This document shows positions 21,267-30,449 of a stretch of 64,000 nucleotides of DNA, in pieces. Position 1 is the stretch's first letter. Every line of letters starts with the position of its first letter. This DNA is from Streptomyces cathayae (GTDB lineage Bacteria; Actinomycetota; Actinomycetes; Streptomycetales; Streptomycetaceae). The stretch spans positions 3,162,001 to 3,226,000 of the forward strand of contig NZ_CP121682.1 of assembly GCF_029760955.1 (NCBI RefSeq), given 5' to 3'. A model generated the notes under the pieces. It did no database searches. It was not told the origin of the DNA and saw only the letters and a program-made list of their open reading frames with translations. Position numbers and translations under genes: made by a program.

Positions 21267-22430
21267 TCACAGCGGATCCGGTATCGGCAGCGGCCGCTTC
21301 TCGATGGCCGCGGCCATCACCTCCGGGAACAGGTCGGGCGTGCAGGCGAACGCCGGCGCGCCCAGCGCGGCGAGGGCCGCCGCGTGCTCCCGGTCGTAGG
21401 CGGGCGCCCCCTCGTCGGACAGCGCCAGCAGCGTCACGAACTGCACCCCCGACGCCTTCATCGCCGCGACCCGCTTGAGCATCTCGTCGCGTATGCCCCC
21501 TTCGTAGAGGTCACTGATCAGTACGACCACCGTCTCCGCGGGCCGGGTGATCTGCGCCTGGCAGTACGCCAGCGCCCGGTTGATGTCCGTGCCCCCGCCG
21601 AGCCGGGTCCCGAAGATCACGTCGACGGGGTCGTCGAGTCGGTCCGTGAGGTCGGCCACCGCCGTGTCGAACACGACGAGCCGCGTGTCGACGGACCGCA
21701 TGGACGCGAGCACCGCCCCGAACACCGAGGCGTAGACGACGGACGCCGCCATCGACCCGGACTGGTCGACGCAGAGGACGACCTCCTTCTTCACGGACGG
21801 CGCGGCCCGCCCGTGGCCGATGAGCCGCTCGGGCACGACCGTCCGGTGCTCGGGGAGGTAGTGCTTGAGGTTGGCCGCGATGGTGCGGTTCCAGTCGATG
21901 TCGTGGTGGCGGGGCCGGCTGACCCGGGCGCTGCGGTCGAGGGCCCCGGTGAGGGTGGCCCGGGTGCGGGTGGCGAGCCGCTTCTCCAACTCGTCGACGA
22001 CCTTGCGGACGACGGCCCGCGCCGTCTCCTTCGTCGTGTCGGGCATCGCCTTGCCGAGCGACATCAGCGTGCCCACGAGATGGACGTCGGCCTCGACCGC
22101 CTCCAGCATCTCCGGTTCCAGCAGGAGGGTGGCGAGCCCCAGCCGGTCGATGGCGTCGCGCTGCATGACCTGGACGACGGCGGAGGGGAAGTAGGTCCGG
22201 ATGTCCCCGAGCCAGCGCGCCACCGACGGCGCGGACGCCCCCAGTCCCGCCGAGCGCTCCCGCCCCGTCCGCGGCTTGTCCCTCTTGCCGTAGAGCGCGG
22301 TGAGCGCTCCGTCCAGGGCGGCGTCCTGGCCGGACAGCGCGCATCCGGTGCCGTCCGCCGCGTCCCCGCCGAGCACCAGCCGCCACCGCCGCAGCCGTTC
22401 CCGCGCCGGGTCCGTCACCGCTGCCGCCAT
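21267..22430 (-). CDS. vWA-domain protein (CoxE/MoxR-partner type)
   Basis: A 387-residue cytosolic protein. The C-terminal half is a von Willebrand A domain with a complete MIDAS: VLCVDQSGSM (DxSxS), the threonine in RLGGGTDINRAL, and the aspartate in VLISDLYEGG. The N-terminal half is helical and rich in Arg and Leu. vWA proteins with an intact MIDAS next to MoxR-type ATPases usually bind the client that the ATPase remodels. The ATG at 22430 is chosen because GGAGGGGG precedes it; the longer frame is a shadow. It lies 61 bases after the DUF5682 gene and is the last gene of the three-gene operon. Confidence 0.88.
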   Translation of the reverse strand: MAAAVTDPARERLRRWRLVLGGDAADGTGCALSGQDAALDGALTALYGKRDKPRTGRERSAGLGASAPSVARWLGDIRTYFPSAVVQVMQRDAIDRLGLATLLLEPEMLEAVEADVHLVGTLMSLGKAMPDTTKETARAVVRKVVDELEKRLATRTRATLTGALDRSARVSRPRHHDIDWNRTIAANLKHYLPEHRTVVPERLIGHGRAAPSVKKEVVLCVDQSGSMAASVVYASVFGAVLASMRSVDTRLVVFDTAVADLTDRLDDPVDVIFGTRLGGGTDINRALAYCQAQITRPAETVVVLISDLYEGGIRDEMLKRVAAMKASGVQFVTLLALSDEGAPAYDREHAAALAALGAPAFACTPDLFPEVMAAAIEKRPLPIPDPL

Positions 22431-22491
22431 ACGTCCCCCTCCATCCCTTGCTCCTTCGCCCTTCGCCCCCTCGTCCGGTGGCCGGGGGCCG

Positions 22492-24912
22492 TCATCGTGC
22501 CGCTCCCACCAGGCCGGCGCCCGTGTCCTCGCCGCCCTCCTCCTTCTCGCCGCCCTCCCCGTCCCCGGCCGCCTGCTCCCCTCCCGGTCCCAGCCCCAGC
22601 AGCAGCCGCACCACAGGCAGGACCGCGTCCGCCCGGCCGGTGTCCGGGTTTGCCGCGAAGCCGGGTGTCCCACGACCGGCGCCCGCCGCGCCGCTCCGCG
22701 CCCCCGGTCCGCGCCGGACCAGCTCGCCGAGCGTGCGCCGCACCCCGGGCTCGTACGCCGAGAAGGTCCGCCGCAGCAGCGGGAGCACGTCCGTGAACGC
22801 CTCCGCGGGCACCCCCGTCAGCCACGCGTCGACCAGTGCGAGGAGCCGCTCGTCGTGGACGAGGAGCAGCCCGCCCCCCGAGCCGCCGACGAACCCCTCG
22901 ATCCACGCCGCCGCGTCCGCCGGGGACGTACCCGGTGACGACAGCACCAGCCCCATCTGCCGGGCCGCCTCGTCCTGCGCCAGCTCCCCGTCGTCCAGCA
23001 GCAGGCGGGCCGCCCGCCCCCGTACGACACCGGGCACGGTGTCCCGCGTCGCCAGCTTCCGCAGTGCCGACGCCCAGCGGGCGCGCAGGTTCCCGTGGCC
23101 CGGCGCGGGAACGTCGCCGAGGAGCCCCACCGCCCCGTGCACGGCGTCGAGATGGCGCCGCATCTCCTCGGCGGCGTCCGCGCCCAGTCCGGCGCAGGCC
23201 GGGGGCAGGCCGACCAGGACCCGCTCCGCCAGCCCGGCGGCGACCTCGGCCAGGGCAGCGGTGCCGGTGCCGCGCACATCGCCGTAGCGCAGCGAGCGGA
23301 CCAGGGCGGGCAGGGCCTGGGCGAGACGGCCGACGTCCGTGTCGAGGGCCGCGCGGTCGGCGAGTACCCGCATCACCGTGGGCAGCGCGTCGGGCAGTCC
23401 GGCCAGGAGGCAGTGCTCGGCGAGCCCGGTGACGGCGGCGAGGTCCCGCGCCGCGACGGCGTCCGCCTCGGCCCTGGCGGTCGCGGCGGCGAGTACGGTC
23501 GTCCCCCATATACCGGCCTCGGCGACCCGCACGGACAACTCCGGCTCCCAGCACAGCCGCCAGGTCTCCCGGAACGTGCCCGTACTCCCGTACGAGGCCG
23601 CCGGCTCCCCCCAGCCGATGCCGAGCAACCGCAGCCGGTGCAGCAGCCTGCTGCGCTGCCCGTCGGTCTCCTTGCGCAGGTCGAGTTCCAGTTCCCGCTC
23701 CGCGGCCTCGGGTTTCAGCCGCAGCCGGCGCTGGGTCCGGGTGAGGTCCAACTGCAGGGGCACCGCGGGAGCCGTCGCCGGCACCTCGCCGAGCACGTCA
23801 CCGACGATCAGCCGGTCGTGCACCAGCGCCAGCGGCACGTCGGAGCCCTCGCACATCACCGCCCGCACCGCGTCCGTCGTCTCGCCCAGTCCGGGCAGGG
23901 GCCGGCCGCGCAGCGCGGCGAGCGTCTCCGCCAGCCGTACCGACTCGATGACGTGGGCGGGGGACACGGTCCGGTCCTCGGCGCGCAGCAGCCCCGCCAC
24001 CTTCGTCATCCACCGCTCGACCGGCCGGTCCTCCGCGCCGAACAGATGCCCGTACCAGCCGGGCGAGTCGATGCCCGCGCCGTAGCCGCTGAACCGGGAC
24101 AGCCTGCGGTTCGTCCACGGCACCCACGTCAGGTCCGTCCTGACCTTCGGCAGACCTCTGAGCAGGGCCCGGTCGGCGGCGACGGTGGCCTTCCGCCGCA
24201 ACGCGGGCACGTGCCAGGCCCCGCAGACGACGGCCACACCGCTCCCGTACTCCCGCCGCGCCGCCCGGATCTGGAGCCGCATGTACGCCTCGCGCACGAG
24301 ATCCCGGTCGTGTCCCCCGCTGCCGTACACCTCCCGCAGCGCCGTCATGGCCTCCTCCAGCGCGGTGAACGGGGCGAGCGCGTCGCCCTCCTCCCCCACT
24401 CCGCGGTGCTCGACGACGTCCTCCCACCACCGCTCGGCGTCGTCGTACCCGGCGGCCTCGGCCAGCGCCCGGAGCGGATCGATCCGCACGTCGCCCTGCT
24501 GCCCGGTGTCCGGCTTCCCCCCGTCGTCCGGCTGTTCTCCGTCGTGCGCCTCGTCCCTCCCCCGGGCCAGGGTGTGGGTGGCCGGCAGGTCGATGAAGCG
24601 GGCCGGGGCGCCGTGCTCCAGCGCCCAGTGGATCGCGACCCACTCCGGGGAGAACGCGGCGAGCGGCCAGAACGCCGAGCGGCCGGGTTCGTCCACCGCA
24701 TGGGCGAGCAGGGCGACCGGCGGACGCATGCCGTCGTCCGCGGCGAGCGGAATCAGCTCGTTCGCCTCGGGCGGGCCCTCGATCAGGACGACTCCCGGAC
24801 GGGCCTCCTCCAGGGCCGCCCGCACCGCCCGCGCCGACCCCGGTCCGTGGTGCCGTACTCCGAGCAGCAGCGGCCCCGCTCCCCGGCCGCCGGGCTGCTC
24901 CGCCTCGCTCAC
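22492..24912 (-). CDS. DUF5682 protein with TraB/TIKI-like motifs
   Basis: An 806-residue protein of a family without a known function. The N-terminus reads LLLGVRHHGPGSARAV, then VVLIEGPPEANELIP, and further on VAVVCGAWHVPALRRK. This order (G-x-H near the start, a strand ending in E-G, and a later G-x-W-H-x-x-x-L) is the pattern of the TraB/PrgY and TIKI group of predicted metal-dependent hydrolases. The remaining 500 residues are Ala/Leu/Arg-rich helices. The GTG at 24912 overlaps the stop of the AAA gene (GTGA), so the two are translationally coupled. Residues that could bind metal are the paired histidines at the N-terminus, the glutamate and the later histidine. The TIKI relationship is my inference from motifs. 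Confidence 0.8.
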   Translation of the reverse strand: MSEAEQPGGRGAGPLLLGVRHHGPGSARAVRAALEEARPGVVLIEGPPEANELIPLAADDGMRPPVALLAHAVDEPGRSAFWPLAAFSPEWVAIHWALEHGAPARFIDLPATHTLARGRDEAHDGEQPDDGGKPDTGQQGDVRIDPLRALAEAAGYDDAERWWEDVVEHRGVGEEGDALAPFTALEEAMTALREVYGSGGHDRDLVREAYMRLQIRAARREYGSGVAVVCGAWHVPALRRKATVAADRALLRGLPKVRTDLTWVPWTNRRLSRFSGYGAGIDSPGWYGHLFGAEDRPVERWMTKVAGLLRAEDRTVSPAHVIESVRLAETLAALRGRPLPGLGETTDAVRAVMCEGSDVPLALVHDRLIVGDVLGEVPATAPAVPLQLDLTRTQRRLRLKPEAAERELELDLRKETDGQRSRLLHRLRLLGIGWGEPAASYGSTGTFRETWRLCWEPELSVRVAEAGIWGTTVLAAATARAEADAVAARDLAAVTGLAEHCLLAGLPDALPTVMRVLADRAALDTDVGRLAQALPALVRSLRYGDVRGTGTAALAEVAAGLAERVLVGLPPACAGLGADAAEEMRRHLDAVHGAVGLLGDVPAPGHGNLRARWASALRKLATRDTVPGVVRGRAARLLLDDGELAQDEAARQMGLVLSSPGTSPADAAAWIEGFVGGSGGGLLLVHDERLLALVDAWLTGVPAEAFTDVLPLLRRTFSAYEPGVRRTLGELVRRGPGARSGAAGAGRGTPGFAANPDTGRADAVLPVVRLLLGLGPGGEQAAGDGEGGEKEEGGEDTGAGLVGAAR

Positions 24913-26078
24913 GCGCCCGCCTCCCTGCAGGCCCGGTAGAAGTCCTTCCAGCCGTCGCGCTCGCGGACGACGGTCTCCAGGTACTCCTGCCAGATGACGC
25001 GGTCCGCCGCCGGGTCGCGGACGACCGCGCCGCGCATGCCCGCCGCGACGTCCCCGGCCCGCAGCACGCCGTCCCCGAAGTGGGCCGCCAGCGCCAGCCC
25101 GCCCATGACCACGGAGATCGCCTCGGCGGTCGACAGGGTGCCGCTGGGCGACTTCAGCTTCGTCCGGCCGTCGGTGGTGACCCCGTCGCGCAGCTCGCGG
25201 AAGACGGTGACGACACGGCGGATCTCGTCGATGCCGTCCGGCACGGCCGGCAGGTCGAGGGAGCGGCCGATCTGGTCCACCCGGCGCGAGACGATGTCCA
25301 CCTCCGCCTCGGGGGTCTCGGGCAGCGGCAGCACCACGGTGTTGAACCGGCGGCGCAGGGCGCTGGACAGGTCGTTGACCCCCCGGTCGCGGTCGTTGGC
25401 GGTGGCGATCAGGTTGAAGCCGCGGACCGCCTGTACCTCCTGGCCCAGTTCCGGTATCGGCAGCGTCTTCTCCGACAGGATCGTGATCAGTGTGTCCTGC
25501 ACATCGGCCGGGATCCGGGTCAGCTCCTCGACGCGGGCCGTCGCCCCCTCCGCCATCGCACGCATGACGGGACTGGGCACGAGGGCGTCGCGGCTGGGGC
25601 CGTGGGCGAGCAGCCGGGCGTAGTTCCAGCCGTAGCGGATGGCTTCCTCGGGGGTGCCGGCGGTGCCCTGGACCAGCAGGGTGGAGTCACCGCTGACCGC
25701 CGCGGCCAGGTGCTCGGACACCCAGGTCTTCGCGGTGCCCGGCACGCCGAGCAGCAGCAGGGCGCGGTCGGTGGCCAGGGTGGTGACGGCGACCTCGACG
25801 ATGCGGCGCGGGCCGACGTACTTCGGTGTGATCACGGTGCCGTCCGGCAGTGTGCCGCCGAGCAGGTAGGTGGCGACGGCCCACGGGGACAGCTTCCAGC
25901 GGGCCGGCCGCGGGCGGTCGTCCTGCGCGGCCAGCGCGGTGAGTTCGGCGGCGAAGGCGTCCTCGGCGTGCGCCCGCAGTACCTCGGCCGCGGGCACGGA
26001 GCCGTTCCGGCCCGGGTCGACGGATGCCGGGGCGACGGGCGTCGGTTCGACAGATGCCGGTTCGACAGACACGGACAT
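24909..26078 (-). CDS. MoxR-type AAA ATPase
   Basis: A 389-residue AAA+ ATPase. After a 30-residue Pro/Val-rich N-terminus and a helical segment, the core shows Walker A GVPGTAKTWVSEHLA, the strand with TLLVQGTAGTPEEAI, sensor-1 NLIATANDRDRGVNDLSSAL, and the arginine-finger region RRRFNTVVLPLP. The C-terminal lid follows. MoxR ATPases act as chaperones that activate or load cofactors into target complexes, usually with a vWA partner, which is encoded two genes downstream. The ATG at 26078 is selected because GGAGGGGG lies eight bases upstream; an upstream in-frame start lacks one. The first gene of a three-gene operon, it is transcribed from the divergent damage-type promoter region. Confidence 0.9.
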   Translation of the reverse strand: MSVSVEPASVEPTPVAPASVDPGRNGSVPAAEVLRAHAEDAFAAELTALAAQDDRPRPARWKLSPWAVATYLLGGTLPDGTVITPKYVGPRRIVEVAVTTLATDRALLLLGVPGTAKTWVSEHLAAAVSGDSTLLVQGTAGTPEEAIRYGWNYARLLAHGPSRDALVPSPVMRAMAEGATARVEELTRIPADVQDTLITILSEKTLPIPELGQEVQAVRGFNLIATANDRDRGVNDLSSALRRRFNTVVLPLPETPEAEVDIVSRRVDQIGRSLDLPAVPDGIDEIRRVVTVFRELRDGVTTDGRTKLKSPSGTLSTAEAISVVMGGLALAAHFGDGVLRAGDVAAGMRGAVVRDPAADRVIWQEYLETVVRERDGWKDFYRACREAGA

Positions 26079-26121
26079 GGCGGAGTCCCCCTCCAGCTCG
26101 GCCGGTTCGGATCTGGCACCC

Positions 26122-26203
26122 ACCGTGCACCACCCCACTGACAATCGCTGTGACCTGGGAAAACGAAGATGCGAGGCCGATTGTCAGTGGGGGGACCTAC
26201 CGT
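26122..26203. promoter_or_regulatory. divergent RecA-NDp (PafBC-type) promoter region with 15-bp inverted repeat
   Basis: On the plus strand TTGTCAGTG (26181-26189), eight bases and TACCGT (26198-26203) match the RecA-NDp consensus TTGTCRGTG-N8-TANNNT in every position. The expected transcription start is at or next to the ATG at 26211. On the minus strand TTGTCAGTG (26144-26136), eight bases and CACGGT (26127-26122) match the same pattern with one change in the -10 (C for T). The two -35 elements sit in a perfect 15-bp inverted repeat (26133-26147 and 26178-26192). In mycobacteria this promoter class is activated by PafBC after DNA damage. Confidence 0.85.
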
Positions 26204-26210
26204 CGACGAC

Positions 26211-27584
26211 ATGACTCAGCAGGGGGTGCGCTGGACCGCGGACCAGGTGCTGGCCTTGGCGCCTGACCTCGCGTCGCGCACGGCGGGAAGCAAGCTCGGC
26301 GCGGCCGGTCCGTGGTCCGAGGCCGGCAGTTCGGGCGAGGGGGCGGTGTGGGGGCTGTGCGAGGGCAGCGGCGGCAAGCCGTACCGGACGGTGGTCGACA
26401 TCGCGGACCCCTCCGGGCCCGCGTACCGGTGCAGTTGCCCGAGTCGCAAGTTCCCGTGCAAGCACGCCCTGGGTCTGCTGCTGCTCTGGGCGGGCGACGA
26501 GGGGGCGGTGCCGCGGGCGGAGGCGCCGGAGTGGGCCGGGCAGTGGATCACGGGCAGGCGCGGGGCCGTGGGACGGAACGGGGCCGCGGAACGGAACGGG
26601 GTCGCGGGCCCGTCGGGCTCCCCGTCCGGACCCGCCGATCCGGAGGCGGCCCGGCGCAGGGCGGAGCGCCGGGCCGAGCGGGTCACCGCGGGTGCGTCGG
26701 AGCTGGAGCAGCGGCTGACGGATCTGCTCCGCGGCGGACTGGCCACGGCGGAGCGGTCCGGGTACGGCCTGTGGGAGGAGACGGCGGCCCGCATGGTCGA
26801 CGCGCAGGCGCAGGGACTGGCCACCAGGGTCCGGGAGTTGGGGGCGCTTCCGGGCACGGGTCCGGGGTGGCCGGTGCGGCTGCTGGAGGAGTGCGCGCTG
26901 CTCCACCTCCTCGCTCAGGGCTGGCTGCGCCGTGATCGGCTGCCGGAGGGGCTGGCCGCCACCGTCCGCTCCCGCACCGGTCTGCCGGCCCCGGCGGACG
27001 GCCCGCCGGTGCGGGACCGCTGGCTGGTCCTCGCCCAGTACGACTCGGCGGACGCGCGCCTGACGACCCGCCGGATCTGGTTGTACGGCACGGACTCGCG
27101 GCGCACCGCGCTGCTCCTCTCCTACGGAGCCGCGGGGCGCGCTCCGGAACTGACGCTGCCGGTGGGGCTGATCCTGGACGCGGAGCTGTCCGCCCACCCG
27201 GGTACCGGGCAGGCACGGGCGGCGCTCGGTGAGCGGTTCGCGGCGCCCGCCCCCACGGCCGAGCGGCCCCCCGGGACGACGACGACCCGGGCCGCCGCCC
27301 GGTACGGCGACGCACTGCGCGACGACCCCTGGCTGGACTCCGTTCCGGTGACCCTGGACCGGGTGGTACCGGCCCCGGACGGCGGCTCCTGGCAGCTCGC
27401 GGACGCCGACGAGGACGCCGCCCTGCCGCTCACCGCGGCCGCGCGTTCCCGCCCCGGCCTGTGGCGTCTCGTCGCCCTCTCGGGCGGTGCGCCGGTCACG
27501 GTCTTCGGCGAGTGCGGCCACCAGGGGTTCACCCCGCTGGCGGCCTGGCCGGAGGGGCCCGGCGAGGTGGTGCCGCTGTGCTGA
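26211..27584 (+). CDS. SWIM zinc-finger protein
   Basis: A 457-residue protein with a SWIM motif near residues 70-90 (YRCSCPSRKFPCKHALGLLL, CxC-x6-CxH), a zinc finger reported to bind DNA or protein. The rest is Ala/Arg-rich and helical, with a beta-rich C-terminus (VTVFGECGHQGFTPLAAW). The ATG at 26211 is fixed by the RecA-NDp promoter: the -10 ends at 26203, so the transcript would start at or within a base or two of the ATG and be leaderless, and no Shine-Dalgarno sequence is seen. It is the first gene of the plus-strand half of the module and is followed by the DUF5691 gene after 67 bases. Confidence 0.88.
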   Translation: MTQQGVRWTADQVLALAPDLASRTAGSKLGAAGPWSEAGSSGEGAVWGLCEGSGGKPYRTVVDIADPSGPAYRCSCPSRKFPCKHALGLLLLWAGDEGAVPRAEAPEWAGQWITGRRGAVGRNGAAERNGVAGPSGSPSGPADPEAARRRAERRAERVTAGASELEQRLTDLLRGGLATAERSGYGLWEETAARMVDAQAQGLATRVRELGALPGTGPGWPVRLLEECALLHLLAQGWLRRDRLPEGLAATVRSRTGLPAPADGPPVRDRWLVLAQYDSADARLTTRRIWLYGTDSRRTALLLSYGAAGRAPELTLPVGLILDAELSAHPGTGQARAALGERFAAPAPTAERPPGTTTTRAAARYGDALRDDPWLDSVPVTLDRVVPAPDGGSWQLADADEDAALPLTAAARSRPGLWRLVALSGGAPVTVFGECGHQGFTPLAAWPEGPGEVVPLC

Positions 27585-27651
27585 GCCGCCCGCACCTCAC
27601 CGGCCCCGCCCACCCCCGGCCGCTCCCGGCCGTCCGACGGGAAGGAAGCCC

Positions 27652-29376
27652 ATGAGCAGGACCTCCGTACCGGCCGCCTCCTCGGCCGCGTCGGTGCCGC
27701 ACTCTGCGGACCCGTCCCTTCCGGGCGCCTGGGAGGACCTCGTCACCACGGCGCTGCTGGGGACGGACCGGCGTACCCCGGCCGGCGCCGCGCCCGGCGC
27801 GGACGCCCCGAAGACCCTGCTGGACGCGGCGGCCGTGGCGACCGTGCGGCGCCGTGCCGGACTGCGTCCCGCCAGGGCGGCGGAGCGCCCGCGACCAGCG
27901 CCCCGGGACCCGCGCCCCGCGCTGCCGCCCGCCGCCGCCCGCCGGCTCGCGATGCTGCTCGCCGACCGCCCCGGCACCTCCGGCGGCGGCCGCCGGGGTA
28001 CGGCACCGGACCTGATGGAGCTGCTGCCCCAGTGGCTGGCGGCGGCGAACGCGCACGGCTTCGCGGCACCCGCCCCGGTGCTCCCCGCGCTGCTCGACGC
28101 CGCGCGGGGACGTACGGACCTGCGGCCGGCGGCCCTGCGGTTCGCGGGGCCGCGCGCGCTGTGGCTGGCCCGCCTCAACCCGGACTGGCGGTTCGCCCTG
28201 CGCTCGGCCCAGGGAAGGGGCATATCACTGCCGGGGACCGTGAACCCCGGGGACTCCGGGGGCCCCGAGGGTTCCGGGGGCTCCGACGCTCCCGAGAACG
28301 CGGAGTCGCCCCTGCGGCTCTGGCAGGAGGGCCTCTTCGCGGAACGGGTCGCCCTGCTCGCCGCCCTCCGTTCCCGCCGGCCCGCCGCCGCGCGTGAACT
28401 CCTCGCGACGACCTGGGCGACGGAGCGGGCCGAGGACCGGCTGATGTTCCTCGACTCGTTGCGCACCCGCCTCTCCCCGGACGACGAGCCGTTCCTGGAA
28501 CTGGCGCTCGCCGACCGCAGCCGCACCGTACGGGCGACGGCCGCCGAGCTGCTGTCGGCGCTGCCCGGTTCGGCCTTCGCGGAGCGTATGGCGGTCCGGG
28601 CCGGGGTGTGCGTGGCCGTGGACCACACCCGGGACACGCCCACCCTCACCGTCGAGGCGCCGCACGAGTGCGACGCGGACATGGAGCGCGACGGGGTGAC
28701 GGCCAAGGCTCCCGCGGGCCGGGGCGAACGGTCGTGGTGGCTGGGGCAGCTGGTGGAGGCGGCCTCCCTGGGCACCTGGTCGCGGCGGCTCGGCGGACGG
28801 TCGCCCCGGCAGATCGTGGCCCTCCCCGTGGCGGACGACTGGCGGAGCGAACTGCACGCGGCATGGTGCCGCGCGGCGGTGCGCCAGCGGGACGCGGAGT
28901 GGTCGCGGGCGCTGCTCGGCGAGCCCGCCGCGGTGGAGGCGGGCGGCCCGGGAGCGGTGTCCCTGGCCGAACGGGCCAAGCTGCTCGGCGCGCTGGACGC
29001 GACCGAACGAGCCGAGTGGGTGGCGGGGTTCATCGGGACACACGGACTGCCGGACGCGTTCCAGCTGCTCGGCGTGTGCGCGGTGCCGTGGGCACCACCG
29101 CTCGGCCGGGCCGTGGTGGACGCGCTCGACATCGCCCGGGACGCGGGGAGTTATCCCTGGAGTTTCAGCGGTGTCATGGGTCTGGCCGAGCGCTGCCTCG
29201 ACCCCTCGGAGGCAGGCCACCTCGATGCGCTCCTGGCCGTACCGGACGAGCCGGAGGACGCCTCGCCGGGCTCCGGTGGCTACTGGTCGGAGGCGTTCCA
29301 GCGACTGGTCACCACACTGCGGTTGCGCGCCGCGATGCTGGCGGAGCTGACCCCGGCACCACCCGGCCGCTCCTGA
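27652..29376 (+). CDS. DUF5691 protein, HEAT-like helical
   Basis: A 574-residue protein of unknown function. It is rich in Ala, Leu, Arg and Trp and reads as repeated amphipathic helices, for example WEDLVTTALLGTDRRTPAG at the start, LLATTWATERAEDRLMFLDS, and LELALADRSRTVRATAAELL, the last very close to a HEAT-type repeat unit. No catalytic motif or membrane helix was seen. The ATG at 27652 has GGGAAGGAAG before it. Its placement after the SWIM gene and opposite the MoxR/vWA operon suggests a scaffold or adaptor role in one system; that is inference. A strong terminator follows at 29423. Confidence 0.82.
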   Translation: MSRTSVPAASSAASVPHSADPSLPGAWEDLVTTALLGTDRRTPAGAAPGADAPKTLLDAAAVATVRRRAGLRPARAAERPRPAPRDPRPALPPAAARRLAMLLADRPGTSGGGRRGTAPDLMELLPQWLAAANAHGFAAPAPVLPALLDAARGRTDLRPAALRFAGPRALWLARLNPDWRFALRSAQGRGISLPGTVNPGDSGGPEGSGGSDAPENAESPLRLWQEGLFAERVALLAALRSRRPAAARELLATTWATERAEDRLMFLDSLRTRLSPDDEPFLELALADRSRTVRATAAELLSALPGSAFAERMAVRAGVCVAVDHTRDTPTLTVEAPHECDADMERDGVTAKAPAGRGERSWWLGQLVEAASLGTWSRRLGGRSPRQIVALPVADDWRSELHAAWCRAAVRQRDAEWSRALLGEPAAVEAGGPGAVSLAERAKLLGALDATERAEWVAGFIGTHGLPDAFQLLGVCAVPWAPPLGRAVVDALDIARDAGSYPWSFSGVMGLAERCLDPSEAGHLDALLAVPDEPEDASPGSGGYWSEAFQRLVTTLRLRAAMLAELTPAPPGRS

Positions 29377-29422
29377 CCCCCCGGTTCCTTGATTCCCTGA
29401 TCCCCACCACGACCACCACGCA

Positions 29423-29450
29423 CCGTCCCCGCGGATGACCGCGGGGACGG
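29423..29450. terminator. bidirectional terminator downstream of DUF5691
   Basis: A perfect 12-bp stem with the loop ATGA (29423-29434 and 29439-29450), between the convergent DUF5691 and B12-binding genes. It marks the end of the plus-strand half of the module. Confidence 0.85.
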
Positions 29451-29575
29451 CCGCGCCGACCGTGCCCGGTGCGGCCCCGCGGTCCGCGTCGGAGCCGGAG
29501 CCGGAGCCCGGCACCACCGGTTCCGAACCGGAGCCCGCGCGGTCGACGGGGACCGCCCGGGCCGGGGTCTACGGT

Positions 29576-29992
<417 letters not shown>

Positions 29993-30449
29993 TACTGCCT
30001 CCTGAAGCGACTACATCCATCCGTACCGAGAAATACCGCACATACAAGCCATGCCGCACCCGTCACGTGCCGCACGCCTCCGCCGTCCACCGAATACGCC
30101 GCCAAGGTACAGACGTCCGGCCCGCACCGGACCGGAGAAGTGAGTGAACGGACGTTATCCCCAGCATCCCGCAACCGGCAGTTTCACGGTGCGGACCGAG
30201 GGGGAAATCACACAGAGGGACATGTTCACCGCGCACCGTCCCGGTGCCGCACGAGCCGGGCACCGCTGCCCGTGCGGCACACGGACAACAGTGGGAACAT
30301 GCGTATAAGGGATTCGCCACGAGGTCGTTCCCACCACCGCGACCAGCCACAGCTCCTGCCGGACGCGGCGTCGACCGCTTTTCGCAGCGAACCCCATGAG
30401 GGCACACGGGGGACAGAGCTGTCTTTCGCGTGCCGACAGGAGGTCGGCC
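29993..30449. other. 457-base divergent promoter region
   Basis: Contains the promoters of the B12-binding gene (minus) and the lipase gene (plus). A 10-bp perfect inverted repeat GTGCCGCACG / CGTGCGGCAC (30244-30253 and 30271-30280) lies about 170 bases before the lipase. A TATAAG hexamer sits at about 30304. No gene was recognised. Confidence 0.5.
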
